From contig CAZLMM010000007.1 in the NCBI GenBank assembly GCA_964560495.1, forward strand, positions 62,001-126,000: a DNA stretch of 64,000 nucleotides, written 5' to 3'. Source of the DNA: UBA5069 sp964560495. Its GTDB lineage: Bacteria; Chloroflexota; Anaerolineae; Caldilineales; Caldilineaceae. Under the pieces are notes generated by a model. It saw only the letters and a program-made list of their open reading frames with translations. It was not told the DNA's origin and did not search any database. Both the position numbers and the translations under genes were made by a program. Shown one piece after another: positions 1 through 8,238 of this stretch; position 1 is the first letter of the stretch, and each line of letters opens with the position of its first letter.

Positions 1-67
1 ATATAGGGGTCGATGACATTTTGGGGATCGAGCTAGAGACAAATTGAAGGAAGACTGAGGTGGAGCC

Positions 68-565
68 ATGAAACCAGACCATTGGGTTCAACCCCAGCCC
101 GGTCAGGAGTCTGTGTGGGACTATCCACGCCCGCCGCGCGTGGAGCCGAGCAACGAGCGGGTTCGTGTGGTCTTTGGCGGGGTCGTCATTGCAGACAGCG
201 TGCGGACGTTGCGTGTGTTGGAGACCAGCCATCCGCCTGTCTATTATATCCCACCCGAAGACATCCGTATGGAGCATCTCGTCAAAACTTCCCAGCAGAC
301 CTTTTGCGAGTGGAAAGGACAGGCGGGCTATTACTCGGTGGTCGTTGGCGACCGCCGAGTCGACAATGCCGCGTGGTTCTATCCCGCGCCGACGACTGGT
401 TTCACTGCCATACGCAACCACGTGGCCTTCTATTCGGGCCGCATGGACGCCTGCTATGTGGATGACGAGTTGGTCACGCCCCAGCCGGGCGATTTCTATG
501 GCGGCTGGATCACGAGCAGGATCGTCGGGACCTTTAAGGGCGCTTCCAAGACGTGGGGCTGGTGA
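68..565 (+). CDS. DUF427 domain protein
   Basis: The 165-residue protein looks like the DUF427 family, small single-domain soluble proteins of unknown biochemical role. Visible family-like features are the VFGGVVIADS strand near the N terminus, the ETSHPPVYYIPPEDI segment, and the WKGQAGYYSV and AAWFYPAP motifs in the middle. The length covers the whole domain with nothing added. A purine-rich stretch (GAGGTGGAG, about 58-66) precedes the ATG. No signal peptide or membrane segment is visible. The next gene starts 17 bases after the stop, so the two may be cotranscribed. Family assignment is fairly sure; function is not known. Confidence 0.85.
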   Translation: MKPDHWVQPQPGQESVWDYPRPPRVEPSNERVRVVFGGVVIADSVRTLRVLETSHPPVYYIPPEDIRMEHLVKTSQQTFCEWKGQAGYYSVVVGDRRVDNAAWFYPAPTTGFTAIRNHVAFYSGRMDACYVDDELVTPQPGDFYGGWITSRIVGTFKGASKTWGW

Positions 566-582
566 GCAAAGGAGAGTCGCTT

Positions 583-1377
583 ATGCGTTGGTTGAAACGA
601 ATCTTGTTGTTCACCGGCGTCTTCCTTCTAACATGCGTCCTCTTTCTCGCCCTCTCGATTGCGTTCGATGCCCTGACAGGACGGAGCCGCATGGATACGC
701 TGGCGAACATCCAAATCCCCAATCCCAACGGAGCGCCTGTCGCCGGGTTTGTCGCTCAACCCCAAACAGACGGCGTCTTTCCGGCGGTGATCATGATTCA
801 TGAGTTTTGGGGGCTAAAGGATGACATCATCGGCAAGGCCAAAGCCCTTGCCGACCAGGGATATGTGGTGGTTGCGCCAGACACCTATCGCGGCCAGACG
901 ACTGGCTGGCTGCCGCGCGCCATCTACCTGGCGTTGACAGCCAACGATGAACGCGTTAACAGCGACCTGGATGCGGTCTTTGCCTGGCTCGCCTCTCAGC
1001 CAAATGTGGACCCGCAAGAGATCATCGTCGTGGGATTTTGCTATGGCGGCGGCAAGGCGCTGCGTTACAGCCTGCACAATCCAGAGGTAGCCGGGACGGG
1101 CGTCTTCTATGGCAGCCTGATCAGCGACCCGGAAATGCTCGCTGCTCTGCCGGGTCCGGTGTTGGGCATCTTTGGCGCGCTGGACGGCGCCCCCTCGCCG
1201 CAAGATGTGGCCGCCTTCAAAGACGGGCTGACGAAGGCCGGCGTCGCCCATCAGATCACTGTTTACCCTGGCGTAGGCCACGCCTTTGTCAAAAGCATGG
1301 AAGAAATCCGCCAGGGCGGCGTACAGTTGGACGCGTGGAATGAGTTTCTGAATTGGTTGAGGGACTCAACCTCCTGA
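583..1377 (+). CDS. Membrane-anchored dienelactone hydrolase family protein
   Basis: This is a 264-residue alpha/beta-hydrolase of the dienelactone hydrolase type. One hydrophobic segment (about residues 5-27) probably anchors it, with the catalytic domain outside the cytoplasm. The nucleophile motif GFCYGGG carries the Cys typical of the family, the acid is probably the Asp in FGALDGA, and the base is the His in GVGHAF. The ATG at 583 is preferred because GGAGAG (571-576) lies 6 bases upstream; an in-frame GTG at 553 would start inside the previous gene. Substrate cannot be inferred: family members cleave lactones or small esters. It is followed within 4 bases by the phosphatase gene, suggesting an operon. 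Confidence 0.82.
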   Translation: MRWLKRILLFTGVFLLTCVLFLALSIAFDALTGRSRMDTLANIQIPNPNGAPVAGFVAQPQTDGVFPAVIMIHEFWGLKDDIIGKAKALADQGYVVVAPDTYRGQTTGWLPRAIYLALTANDERVNSDLDAVFAWLASQPNVDPQEIIVVGFCYGGGKALRYSLHNPEVAGTGVFYGSLISDPEMLAALPGPVLGIFGALDGAPSPQDVAAFKDGLTKAGVAHQITVYPGVGHAFVKSMEEIRQGGVQLDAWNEFLNWLRDSTS

Positions 1378-1381
1378 TCCC

Positions 1382-2089
1382 ATGCTCGAAGTGCAGACTG
1401 CGGTCGCCAAGATCAACAAATATGCAACCAGCGAGAGCGGCGACACCGTGGAAGTGATCGAACGGCCACGGGGCGGCCTGAGCATCGTCATGGCCGATGG
1501 CCAGCGCAGCGGGCGCAGCGCCAAGGCCATCAGCAGCATGGTAGTGCGCAAGGCGGTGAGCCTGTTGGCGGAAGGAGTGCGCGACGGCGCGGTTGCCCGC
1601 GCCACCCACGATTATCTCCAGGCCCAGCGCGGCGGCCAGGTGAGCGCCGAGCTGGTCATCGTCAGCGTGGATCTCGTCACCCGCACGTTGGTCATCAGCC
1701 GCAACAGTCGGTGTCCCAGCCTGCTGCGGCTGTCAGGCGAAAATATCTGGCTGCGTGACGATAGTGAAGCGGTGGGGATCCATCTCAACACAAAGCCAGC
1801 CATCAGCCAGTTCGCCATCGCAAGCGACATGCTGTTGGTCGTGATGAGCGACGGCGTCTCTGCGGCCGGGGTGCGCACGGGCGACGCACTCGACCTGCCC
1901 GGACTGCTGGGCTGCGTGGATGGCGATGGCTCCACACCTGCCGGCGCCATCGCCGACGCTGTTCTTGCTGAGGCTCTGCGCCTGGATCAAGGGCGTCCCC
2001 ATGATGACGCCACGGTGCTCGTGGCGAAGATCATCGAACAAGGTGAACCCGATCCGGTGCGCCGGCTATCCATGCGGTTTCCCATTTAG
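1382..2089 (+). CDS. SpoIIE/PP2C-type serine phosphatase domain protein
   Basis: The 235-residue protein consists of a single PP2C-like phosphatase domain of the SpoIIE type. Metal-binding aspartates are recognisable in SIVMADGQRSG near residue 38, in LVVMSDGVSAAG in the second half, and in GRPHDDATVLVAKI near the C terminus, in the usual order. It has no sensor, GAF or transmembrane domain, so regulation must come from elsewhere, perhaps through a partner-switch anti-anti-sigma protein; none is encoded nearby. The start is 4 bases after the hydrolase stop with only a weak ribosome-binding site, which points to translational coupling. Confidence 0.8.
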   Translation: MLEVQTAVAKINKYATSESGDTVEVIERPRGGLSIVMADGQRSGRSAKAISSMVVRKAVSLLAEGVRDGAVARATHDYLQAQRGGQVSAELVIVSVDLVTRTLVISRNSRCPSLLRLSGENIWLRDDSEAVGIHLNTKPAISQFAIASDMLLVVMSDGVSAAGVRTGDALDLPGLLGCVDGDGSTPAGAIADAVLAEALRLDQGRPHDDATVLVAKIIEQGEPDPVRRLSMRFPI

Positions 2090-2179
2090 CCTGGTGTGTG
2101 GTCGAAAGTCGCACCAACATTGGCAATGCCGTAGGCGCGGCTCGCAGCCGCACAGGTGGAATTGAGCCAGGGGCAAGGA

Positions 2180-2629
2180 ATGCGCGCCAGACTGCCGGTG
2201 ATCAAAGTAGTGGGCATGAGCGCCAGCGGCAAATCGACGCTCACGGCAAGGTTGCGGCGAGCTGGCTACGACGCGCGCCCGGTGAGCCAGGAGCACAGCA
2301 ATGTCCCCGATCTGTGGAAAAAATTCGACTTTCCTCAAGTGCTCATCTTTCTGGACGCCTCGCTCGAGGCGCAACAGATGCGACGCCCCGACGTGAGCTG
2401 GGATGCCAGTCAACACGCAGAGGAAGCGGCGCGGCTATCCCACGCGCGTGACCACGCCGACTTGCGGATCGACACGACGCAGATGACGGCGGAGGACGCT
2501 TTCACGATTGTTGCGGCCTATTTGCAGAAGCGGAGGATGCGCCGGGCCGAGGGGGCCCTGCCAACGTTGGGTGAAACCGGCGCGCCGGTCAAACGGGGAA
2601 GGAGCGGACGCGCACCTCATTCAAGCTGA
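2180..2629 (+). CDS. Small P-loop kinase-like protein
   Basis: The roughly 149-residue protein begins with a Walker A motif (GMSASGKST, residues about 12-20) after a beta strand, as in adenylylsulfate-kinase-like or shikimate-kinase-like folds. A hydrophobic strand with Asp (VLIFLDAS) follows, and near the C terminus DLRIDTTQMTAEDAF resembles the end of small nucleotide kinases. It is shorter than most characterised kinases and its substrate is unknown. The ATG at 2180 is taken because GGGGCAAGG lies just upstream; an in-frame GTG at 2156 would add eight residues. The end overlaps the convergent gene by 13 bases. Confidence 0.65.
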   Translation: MRARLPVIKVVGMSASGKSTLTARLRRAGYDARPVSQEHSNVPDLWKKFDFPQVLIFLDASLEAQQMRRPDVSWDASQHAEEAARLSHARDHADLRIDTTQMTAEDAFTIVAAYLQKRRMRRAEGALPTLGETGAPVKRGRSGRAPHSS

Positions 2630-3258
2630 TCGGCTGCGAAATCGTGGGGGCGAAATTTCTCATCGTTGAGCATGACGACCATTTCTTGCCCCTGCACGCC
2701 TAAGGCGAACAACCCCTGACGATAGGCAAAGCGGTCGGCGCCCTCGACAAACTCCAGCGCAGCGACCGCACCAAAGATGTGATAACCATTGTAGCGCGGA
2801 AAGAAATGAGTGAATCGCCCCAAGTCGGCGATGAATTCGCGTACATCTCCCACGCCCATCGCGCTCTTCACCTCTCCCGCCACCACCACCTGGTCATCTT
2901 CCATGATCATGTCGATTTCCATGGTGTCGCCGTTGAGCTGTGACTTGGCGCGAGAATAGAGGCGGCGCACGCCAACGCCGCGCTTCTGGAAGAGCGTCAA
3001 CACACCCGGCTGCACCAGAGCCTCGATGAGCCTGCCCCACTGATTGCCAAAGAGACCTTCCAAGCGGCGCAGATTCTCATCGCTTTCGCGAAAACGCTGG
3101 TCGAGACGGGCGTCGGTCTCCTTGAATCTGGCGTCGGTCTCTTTGAACCTGGCTTCGATCTCCTGGAATCCGACTTTGATCTCTTGGAACCCCTCGGCAG
3201 TTTCCCTGAATAATTGGCGGATCTCCGCCGTGGTCATTTCAGATGCCTGATCGCTCAT
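2617..3258 (-). CDS. Coiled-coil protein with PD-(D/E)XK nuclease-like domain (DUF3782 type)
   Basis: The 213-residue protein has two parts. Residues 10-75 are a heptad-rich coiled coil with near-exact repeats (RFKETDA twice, EIKVGFQEI and similar). The rest looks like a restriction-endonuclease-like fold: EIDMIMEDDQVVVAGEVKSAMG has the D...(E)xK spacing of PD-(D/E)XK enzymes. Such proteins are common in cyanobacteria and Chloroflexota, often in several copies, and their role is undetermined. The gene is monocistronic, with a plausible promoter at 3295-3324. Domain call by motif only; nuclease activity is inference. Confidence 0.75.
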   Translation of the reverse strand: MSDQASEMTTAEIRQLFRETAEGFQEIKVGFQEIEARFKETDARFKETDARLDQRFRESDENLRRLEGLFGNQWGRLIEALVQPGVLTLFQKRGVGVRRLYSRAKSQLNGDTMEIDMIMEDDQVVVAGEVKSAMGVGDVREFIADLGRFTHFFPRYNGYHIFGAVAALEFVEGADRFAYRQGLFALGVQGQEMVVMLNDEKFRPHDFAADQLE

Positions 3259-3294
3259 GTGAATCCTCGCGGTGTGGACAATCCTTCAGACAGA

Positions 3295-3324
3295 AGTATA
3301 GCAGATGAGGTCAGGCGGAGGCAA
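3295..3324 (-). promoter_or_regulatory. Putative sigma-70 promoter for the coiled-coil nuclease-like gene
   Basis: Read on the minus strand, a -35 box TTGCCT (3324-3319) is followed by an 18-base spacer and a -10 box TATACT (3300-3295), about 40 bases before the start codon. The match is moderate. Confidence 0.4.
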
Positions 3325-3364
3325 ACAAACTGCATTCGCCCCATTTCTTCACTTGAAATGCAAC

Positions 3365-3393
3365 TTGACATCTCTGCGTGATCGACATATCAT
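3365..3393 (+). promoter_or_regulatory. Near-consensus sigma-70 promoter of the peptide transporter operon
   Basis: TTGACA (3365-3370), a 17-base spacer and TATCAT (3388-3393) form a near-consensus promoter. It lies about 130 bases before the first permease gene, leaving a leader of roughly 125 bases. The leader contains no obvious riboswitch or attenuator. Confidence 0.6.
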
Positions 3394-3524
3394 GCCTAAA
3401 CAACTTGTCTTCCATCAAACACGACTATCATCAACCACCACAGGAATGACCTCAGCGTGAGGCTCAGGATCGCCCGATCTTCGTCATCCACGTGTCATTC
3501 AACAGGGACTGAAGGATAGAGTAC

Positions 3525-4604
3525 ATGGCAGCAACACTCGACACCTCTCCCGTCGGTACGTCAGCAGCAGAAGGTCGATCTGGCCCCAACCTGGCGCGTA
3601 GATTTGTGGACTCCTACTACGTTCGCAAATTCCTCAAGGCGATCTTCACCATCTGGGCGGTCACGACCATTGTCTTCTTTCTCATTCGCCTTCTCCCCGG
3701 CAACCCTATCGAGCAATATGTGAACGCCCTGGTGGTCAACCAGAACATGGAATACAAACAGGCGCTCAGTCAGGCCGCTGCGCTCTTCGCCATCGACCTG
3801 AATCAGCCGCTGTGGCAGCAATATCTGGACTACATGCGCTACTTGTTGAGCGGTGACTTGGGCAACTCGATTGTCTCACCTGGCACCACGGTGTCCTCCA
3901 TCATTCGCCAATTCCTGCCCTGGACCCTCTTCAGCGTCGGCGTCGGCCTGACCATCAGCTTCATCCTGGGCATCCTTCTTGGCCTGCTGATGGCCTATCG
4001 CCGCGACCGCCTGCCCGACCATGCCCTGACCATCTTCGCCTCGCTGGTAAGTTCGGTGCCGAACTATCTCATCGGCATTCTGATCCTGGTGTTGTTTGGC
4101 GTGCAGTGGAAGCTCTTTTCCATTGCCCAGATGCGCGGCTCCATCACCTCGGGGATGCAGCCTGGCTTCACCTTTTCGTTCTTCTGGGACGTTCTCTATC
4201 ACGCCTTTCTCCCTATCCTGACCTATGTGCTCACTTCCATCGGCGGCTGGATGTTGGCCATGAAAGGCAGCACAGTCGGCACATTGGGAGAAGACTATGT
4301 GACGGTGGCGCGCGCCCGCGGCCTCAAGGATTGGCGCATCACCACTGCCTATGTGGGACGCAACGCCGCCTTGCCGCTCTTCACGTCGCTGACCATCGCC
4401 ATCGGCTTTGTCATGGGCGGGTCGTTCCTCATCGAGCAGATTTTTCAGTATCAAGGCATTGGCTACGCGTTGGGGGCAGCCATCGCCAGTCGAGATTATC
4501 CGGTGATGCAGGGTATCTTTTTGGTCATCACCATTTCAGTGATCTTTGCCAATTTCTTTGCCGACATCCTCTACGGTTGGCTCGACCCGCGCATCAAACA
4601 TTGA
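3525..4604 (+). CDS. Peptide/nickel-type ABC transporter permease (DppB family)
   Basis: This 359-residue integral membrane protein is the first permease of an oligopeptide-type importer. It has an N-terminal helix containing the family signature FFLIRLLPGNPIEQYV, a periplasmic stretch, then five more helices. The cytoplasmic coupling (EAA-like) loop is EDYVTVARARGLKDWRI, about residues 255-285, and GGSFLIEQIFQYQGIG is also family-typical. AAGGA lies about 9 bases before the ATG. It is the first gene of an operon with the DppC-type permease, two ATPases and a binding protein. The DppB/OppB class is certain; the transported peptide, sugar oligomer or metal chelate is unknown. Confidence 0.92.
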   Translation: MAATLDTSPVGTSAAEGRSGPNLARRFVDSYYVRKFLKAIFTIWAVTTIVFFLIRLLPGNPIEQYVNALVVNQNMEYKQALSQAAALFAIDLNQPLWQQYLDYMRYLLSGDLGNSIVSPGTTVSSIIRQFLPWTLFSVGVGLTISFILGILLGLLMAYRRDRLPDHALTIFASLVSSVPNYLIGILILVLFGVQWKLFSIAQMRGSITSGMQPGFTFSFFWDVLYHAFLPILTYVLTSIGGWMLAMKGSTVGTLGEDYVTVARARGLKDWRITTAYVGRNAALPLFTSLTIAIGFVMGGSFLIEQIFQYQGIGYALGAAIASRDYPVMQGIFLVITISVIFANFFADILYGWLDPRIKH

Positions 4605-4669
4605 TGGGAAATAAAGATCAGTAAGTTGCGCCCGTATGGGTTCGCCGTAACAATGGGAGAAATCGGATC

Positions 4670-5545
4670 ATGAGCATACTCTCCAGACTTTGGTACAGCC
4701 TCAAGACTACATTGAAGTTGATGACCTATAACAAGGTTGGGTTCATTGGCTTTCTTGTCGTTCTGGGTTTTATCTTGATGTCGTTGGTTGGTCCACTTGT
4801 CATCCCGCTGGACACAAAAGTCAAAGTCGATAAGGTCTATCAACCCCCTTCATTCGAGCACTGGCTGGGCACCGATCATCAAGGGCGCGACACCTTCTCC
4901 CAGATTGTTCACGGCGGCAAAGATGTGATCTATGTGGGCTTTGTCGCCGCCCTCATTTCCACCGGCATCGCTGTCACTTTTGGCACCCTGGCCGGATTTG
5001 CTGGCGGGCGCGTGGACAGCGTCACCATGATGATCACCGACATCGTGCTGACGATACCGGTCTTTCCCCTGCTCGCGGTGTTGGCTGCCTTCGTCAAGCT
5101 GGACAACCTGACCATGTTGGGCGTACTACTGGGCCTGCTCGCCTGGGCTGCCCTCTTGCGCGCTGTACGCGCCCAGGTGCTCTCTCTCAAGGAGCGCGAC
5201 TACATCGAGGCTGCGCGCGCCCTGGACCTGGGCAGCCGCCACATCATCTTTCGCGAGCTGGTGCCCAACATGATGACCTACATCGCCATTAGCTTCACCC
5301 TGGCGCTGACGTCGGCTATCTACACCCAGGTGGGCCTGGTCTTTCTCGGCCTGGTGCCTATCTCGACAAGCAATTGGGGCGTAATGATCAGCCTGGCCTG
5401 GACGCGCGGCGCGGTCTTCTATCGCGACAGTCTGTGGTACATTCTGTCGCCCGTCGTGGCAATTGCTCTCTTCCAGTTAGCGGTCGTCACCATGAGCCGC
5501 TCGCTGGAAATGGCCTTCAACCCACGCCTGCGCACGACGGTGTAA
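4670..5545 (+). CDS. Peptide/nickel-type ABC transporter permease (DppC family)
   Basis: The second permease subunit has 291 residues. An N-terminal cytoplasmic segment and first helix lead into the family motif HWLGTDHQGRDTFSQIVHGG, then five helices. The coupling loop is RDYIEAARALDLGSRHIIF. It pairs with the upstream DppB-type protein to form the membrane channel, and two motor ATPases follow downstream. The 65-base gap to the previous gene shows no terminator. Length and domain order are standard for DppC/OppC. Confidence 0.92.
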   Translation: MSILSRLWYSLKTTLKLMTYNKVGFIGFLVVLGFILMSLVGPLVIPLDTKVKVDKVYQPPSFEHWLGTDHQGRDTFSQIVHGGKDVIYVGFVAALISTGIAVTFGTLAGFAGGRVDSVTMMITDIVLTIPVFPLLAVLAAFVKLDNLTMLGVLLGLLAWAALLRAVRAQVLSLKERDYIEAARALDLGSRHIIFRELVPNMMTYIAISFTLALTSAIYTQVGLVFLGLVPISTSNWGVMISLAWTRGAVFYRDSLWYILSPVVAIALFQLAVVTMSRSLEMAFNPRLRTTV

Positions 5546-5554
5546 GCGTCGCCA

Positions 5555-5589
5555 GTCAATTGTCAACTATCAACCATTCACCATTCCCA
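5555..5589 (+). repeat. Degenerate heptamer tandem repeat (five units)
   Basis: Five consecutive 7-base units (GTCAATT, GTCAACT, ATCAACC, ATTCACC, ATTCCCA) fill the gap between the permease stop and the ATPase gene. Similar heptamer runs occur at 19672-19706 and, reverse-complemented, at 40221-40262. Confidence 0.6.
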
Positions 5590-5604
5590 GTTAGAGATCG
5601 CTAC

Positions 5605-6714
5605 ATGACTGGAACGCAGCTGGATTGGTCTGTAGAAGGGACAGGCGACGGCCGTCCACCCCTCAGCCTGAAAAATGTCTCGGTTGTCTACAAATCGCGG
5701 CGGGGCGGCGTCCAGGCCGTGCGCGGCGTGACCCTCGACCTGCACGCCGGGCAAAGCCTGGCTCTCATCGGCGAGAGCGGTTCAGGCAAGACGACCTTGG
5801 CGCTGGCGGTGGTGCGCTTGCTGCCCGAGACGGCCACTGTCGAAGGCGGCATCCATTATCGGCGCAACGGGCGCGAGGTCGATGTACTTCAACTCAAAAG
5901 CGGCGAACTGCGCGAGTTTCGCTGGAGCGACTGCGCCATGGTCTTTCAGGCTGCGCTCAACGCCTTCAACCCGGTGCTCAAAGTATGGGATCAGGCGTGG
6001 GACACCGCCAAAGCCCATGGCTGGAATGACAAACACGCCGTGCGCAAGAAACTCACCGAGACCCTTCAGTTCGTCCAGCTCGACCCCAAGCGGGTGATCA
6101 ACGCCTATCCCCACGAGTTGAGCGGCGGTATGCGTCAACGGGTGCTCCTGGCGCTCTCGCTCTTGCTCAATCCGCAAATCCTGATCTTGGACGAGCCGAC
6201 CACTGCGCTCGACATCCTGACCCAGCGCACCATCATCAGCCTGCTGCGTCAACTCAAAGAAGAGCAACACTTCACCATGGTCTTCATCTCCCACGACCTG
6301 GCCATCGCCGCTGAATTGGCCGACCGCATCGGCGCCATGTACGCTGGGCGACTGGTGGAGCTGGGCAGTTCGGACGACATCTTCTATCGGCCACGCCATC
6401 CCTACACTCTGGGGCTGATCCGCGCGGTGCCCACCGTGACCGGCGGTTTCGAGGAGTTGGCGTCGATCCCCGGCTCCCCCCCCGATCTCATCGATCTACC
6501 ACCCGGCTGTAAATTTCACCCGCGCTGTACCTTCGCCAGCGACCGCTGTAAGAGCGAAGAACCCGCCAGCGAGCTGGTGGGGCCAGGCCACTACGCGGCG
6601 TGCTGGAACTGGCGCGCCGTGGAAGAACACCTCGACGCCAATCCGCTCCACCGCGGTGCCCACTCCATCACACTGGAAGCCCTGCACATCGAGCCAGGAG
6701 AAGGGCAGCTATGA
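5605..6714 (+). CDS. Peptide-type ABC transporter ATP-binding protein (DppD family)
   Basis: This 369-residue ATPase energises the importer. Walker A GESGSGKT lies at residues 56-63, the signature LSGGMRQRV near 172, and Walker B ILILDEP near 192, followed by the switch His in FISHDLA. The C terminus carries the oligopeptide-transporter extension, including PRHPYTLGL and the cysteine cluster CKFHPRCTFASDRC, which in homologues can bind an iron-sulfur cluster. The ATG at 5605 is preferred: a longer in-frame extension would overlap the permease and lacks homology. The stop overlaps the next start by four bases (ATGA), indicating translational coupling. Confidence 0.92.
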   Translation: MTGTQLDWSVEGTGDGRPPLSLKNVSVVYKSRRGGVQAVRGVTLDLHAGQSLALIGESGSGKTTLALAVVRLLPETATVEGGIHYRRNGREVDVLQLKSGELREFRWSDCAMVFQAALNAFNPVLKVWDQAWDTAKAHGWNDKHAVRKKLTETLQFVQLDPKRVINAYPHELSGGMRQRVLLALSLLLNPQILILDEPTTALDILTQRTIISLLRQLKEEQHFTMVFISHDLAIAAELADRIGAMYAGRLVELGSSDDIFYRPRHPYTLGLIRAVPTVTGGFEELASIPGSPPDLIDLPPGCKFHPRCTFASDRCKSEEPASELVGPGHYAACWNWRAVEEHLDANPLHRGAHSITLEALHIEPGEGQL

Positions 6715-7706
6715 CGCCTATCATCGAGCTGCGCAATCTGACCAAAAAGTTCGGCAAAGGCAAGGAGGTTGTCACCGCGGTCGATGCTGTCTCCCTTGCC
6801 ATCGAGCCGGGCGAGACGGTCTGTCTGGTGGGCGAGAGCGGCTGCGGCAAGAGCACCACCGGGCGCATGGTGGCCGGTCTGTTGCCGGCTACAAGCGGGC
6901 AGGTCGTGTTCGAGGGGCAGGACATTGCCAAACTGGACACCAACGGTTATCGGCGCTATCGCCAGGGCGTGCAGATCATTCACCAGGACCCCTATGCCTC
7001 GCTGAACCCCACCCACGCCGTGCGCGAGATTTTGACTGCGCCGCTGCTGCGTCACGGCAAGGCGAAGAGCCGCTCTGCCGCCGACGCCCGCGCCATGGAA
7101 CTGCTGGAGATTGTCGACCTGACGCCGGCGCGCGACATCATCGACAAATATCCACACCAACTGAGCGGCGGGCAGCGTCAGCGCGTCTCGGTGGCGCGGG
7201 CGCTGACGCTGGATCCCAAGTTCATCGTGGCGGATGAGGCGGTCTCCATGGTCGATGTCTCGATCCGCGTCAGCTTGCTCAGCATGTTGGCGCGGCTCAA
7301 GCGGGAGTTCGACGTCACCTTCCTCTTCATCACCCATGACCTGGCCCTGGCCAAGTATTTTGCCTGGAATGGGCGCATCACGGTCATGTACCTGGGGCGC
7401 ATCGTGGAGGATGGCCCGACGCCGCGCTTGATCACCGACCCACGCCACCCCTACACTCAGGCGCTGTTGAGCGCGGTGCCCGAGGCGGACCCGGAGCTGG
7501 CGCATCGCAAGCGCCATATCGAGTTGCGCGGGGCCGAAATTCCCAGCCTGCTCAACCTGCCGCCAGGCTGCACCTTTCATCCGCGCTGCCCCTACTTCGA
7601 GCCAGGGCGCTGCGATGTGGAGCGCCCTCCCCTGGAGGCGCTCGTCGAGGGTGGACGCGTGGCCTGTCCGGTGCGGCAGGGTGTACACATCGAGCTGGTA
7701 GCATAG
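6711..7706 (+). CDS. Peptide-type ABC transporter ATP-binding protein (DppF family)
   Basis: The second motor ATPase has 331 residues, with Walker A GESGCGKS at residues 41-48, signature LSGGQRQRV near 151, and a Walker B region FIVADEAVSMVD near 171-182, where Ala replaces the usual Pro after DE. The oligopeptide C-terminal region, with Cys residues in CTFHPRCPYFEPGRC, is present. The start codon overlaps the stop of the preceding ATPase, so the two are probably made in equal amounts and heterodimerise. A common DppF/OppF-type protein; the substrate is undetermined. Confidence 0.92.
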   Translation: MTPIIELRNLTKKFGKGKEVVTAVDAVSLAIEPGETVCLVGESGCGKSTTGRMVAGLLPATSGQVVFEGQDIAKLDTNGYRRYRQGVQIIHQDPYASLNPTHAVREILTAPLLRHGKAKSRSAADARAMELLEIVDLTPARDIIDKYPHQLSGGQRQRVSVARALTLDPKFIVADEAVSMVDVSIRVSLLSMLARLKREFDVTFLFITHDLALAKYFAWNGRITVMYLGRIVEDGPTPRLITDPRHPYTQALLSAVPEADPELAHRKRHIELRGAEIPSLLNLPPGCTFHPRCPYFEPGRCDVERPPLEALVEGGRVACPVRQGVHIELVA

Positions 7707-7811
7707 GGGGTGGGGGGCGGCGATGCAAATTCGTCTCGACCAGCATAGCTTTTCGCCGCCCATCTCATGCCCGTACCGCTGCAAATAGAGTTATGACGAG
7801 GCAGGGATGAC

Positions 7812-7997
7812 GTGGACCCGCAGATCGGTAGGGCTGGTTTTGGCATCGGCACATTTCTGGTGACGACAGGCGGTATGCTCCTCTTCACCTTGGAGCGCAA
7901 CAGCGCCGAGTTCGTCGTCACTACCGCCATCGTGTTCATCGGCCTGGTCTTTATGCTTGGCATTGCCCTGGCCGTGATCATCACCCGCAGGGAGTAG
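7812..7997 (+). CDS. Small two-helix membrane protein
   Basis: The 61-residue protein has two hydrophobic segments (about residues 12-26 and 35-57) ending in a positively charged TRRE tail. It starts at a GTG preceded by GAGGCAGGG. It lies between the ATPase genes and the binding-protein gene of the peptide transporter, but gaps of 105 and 241 bases on either side leave operon membership open. I recognise no family. It could be a transporter accessory peptide or an unrelated membrane peptide. Confidence 0.5.
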   Translation: MDPQIGRAGFGIGTFLVTTGGMLLFTLERNSAEFVVTTAIVFIGLVFMLGIALAVIITRRE

Positions 7998-8023
7998 GGG
8001 GTGCTATACAGGCAGTCTGCTAT

Positions 8024-8093
8024 GGACGCGGATTTCATGTGACGCGGATTAGCGATATCTGCAAACGATCCGCGCTTCCTTTGATCCGCGTCC
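8024..8093. repeat. Nested inverted repeat upstream of binding-protein gene
   Basis: GGACGCGGAT (8024-8033) is the exact reverse complement of ATCCGCGTCC (8084-8093). A second, inner pair, CGCGGAT (8043-8049) and ATCCGCG (8068-8074), lies inside it. The transcript could fold into a branched hairpin. It may be a processing or partial-termination site or a copy of a dispersed repeat. No open reading frame is convincing between 7998 and 8238. Confidence 0.45.
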
Positions 8094-8238
8094 CTGGAAT
8101 TGCCAAATAGCCTGTATGGTTACGAATAGGGGTTGCAAAATAGTAATGTGAAAGGAGCAAAGAACGCAAAAGATCATTCATGCCATCCCATCTTCACCGT
8201 TCAGTTTTTCCATTGTTCGACAACAAGGAGAGTTCTTC

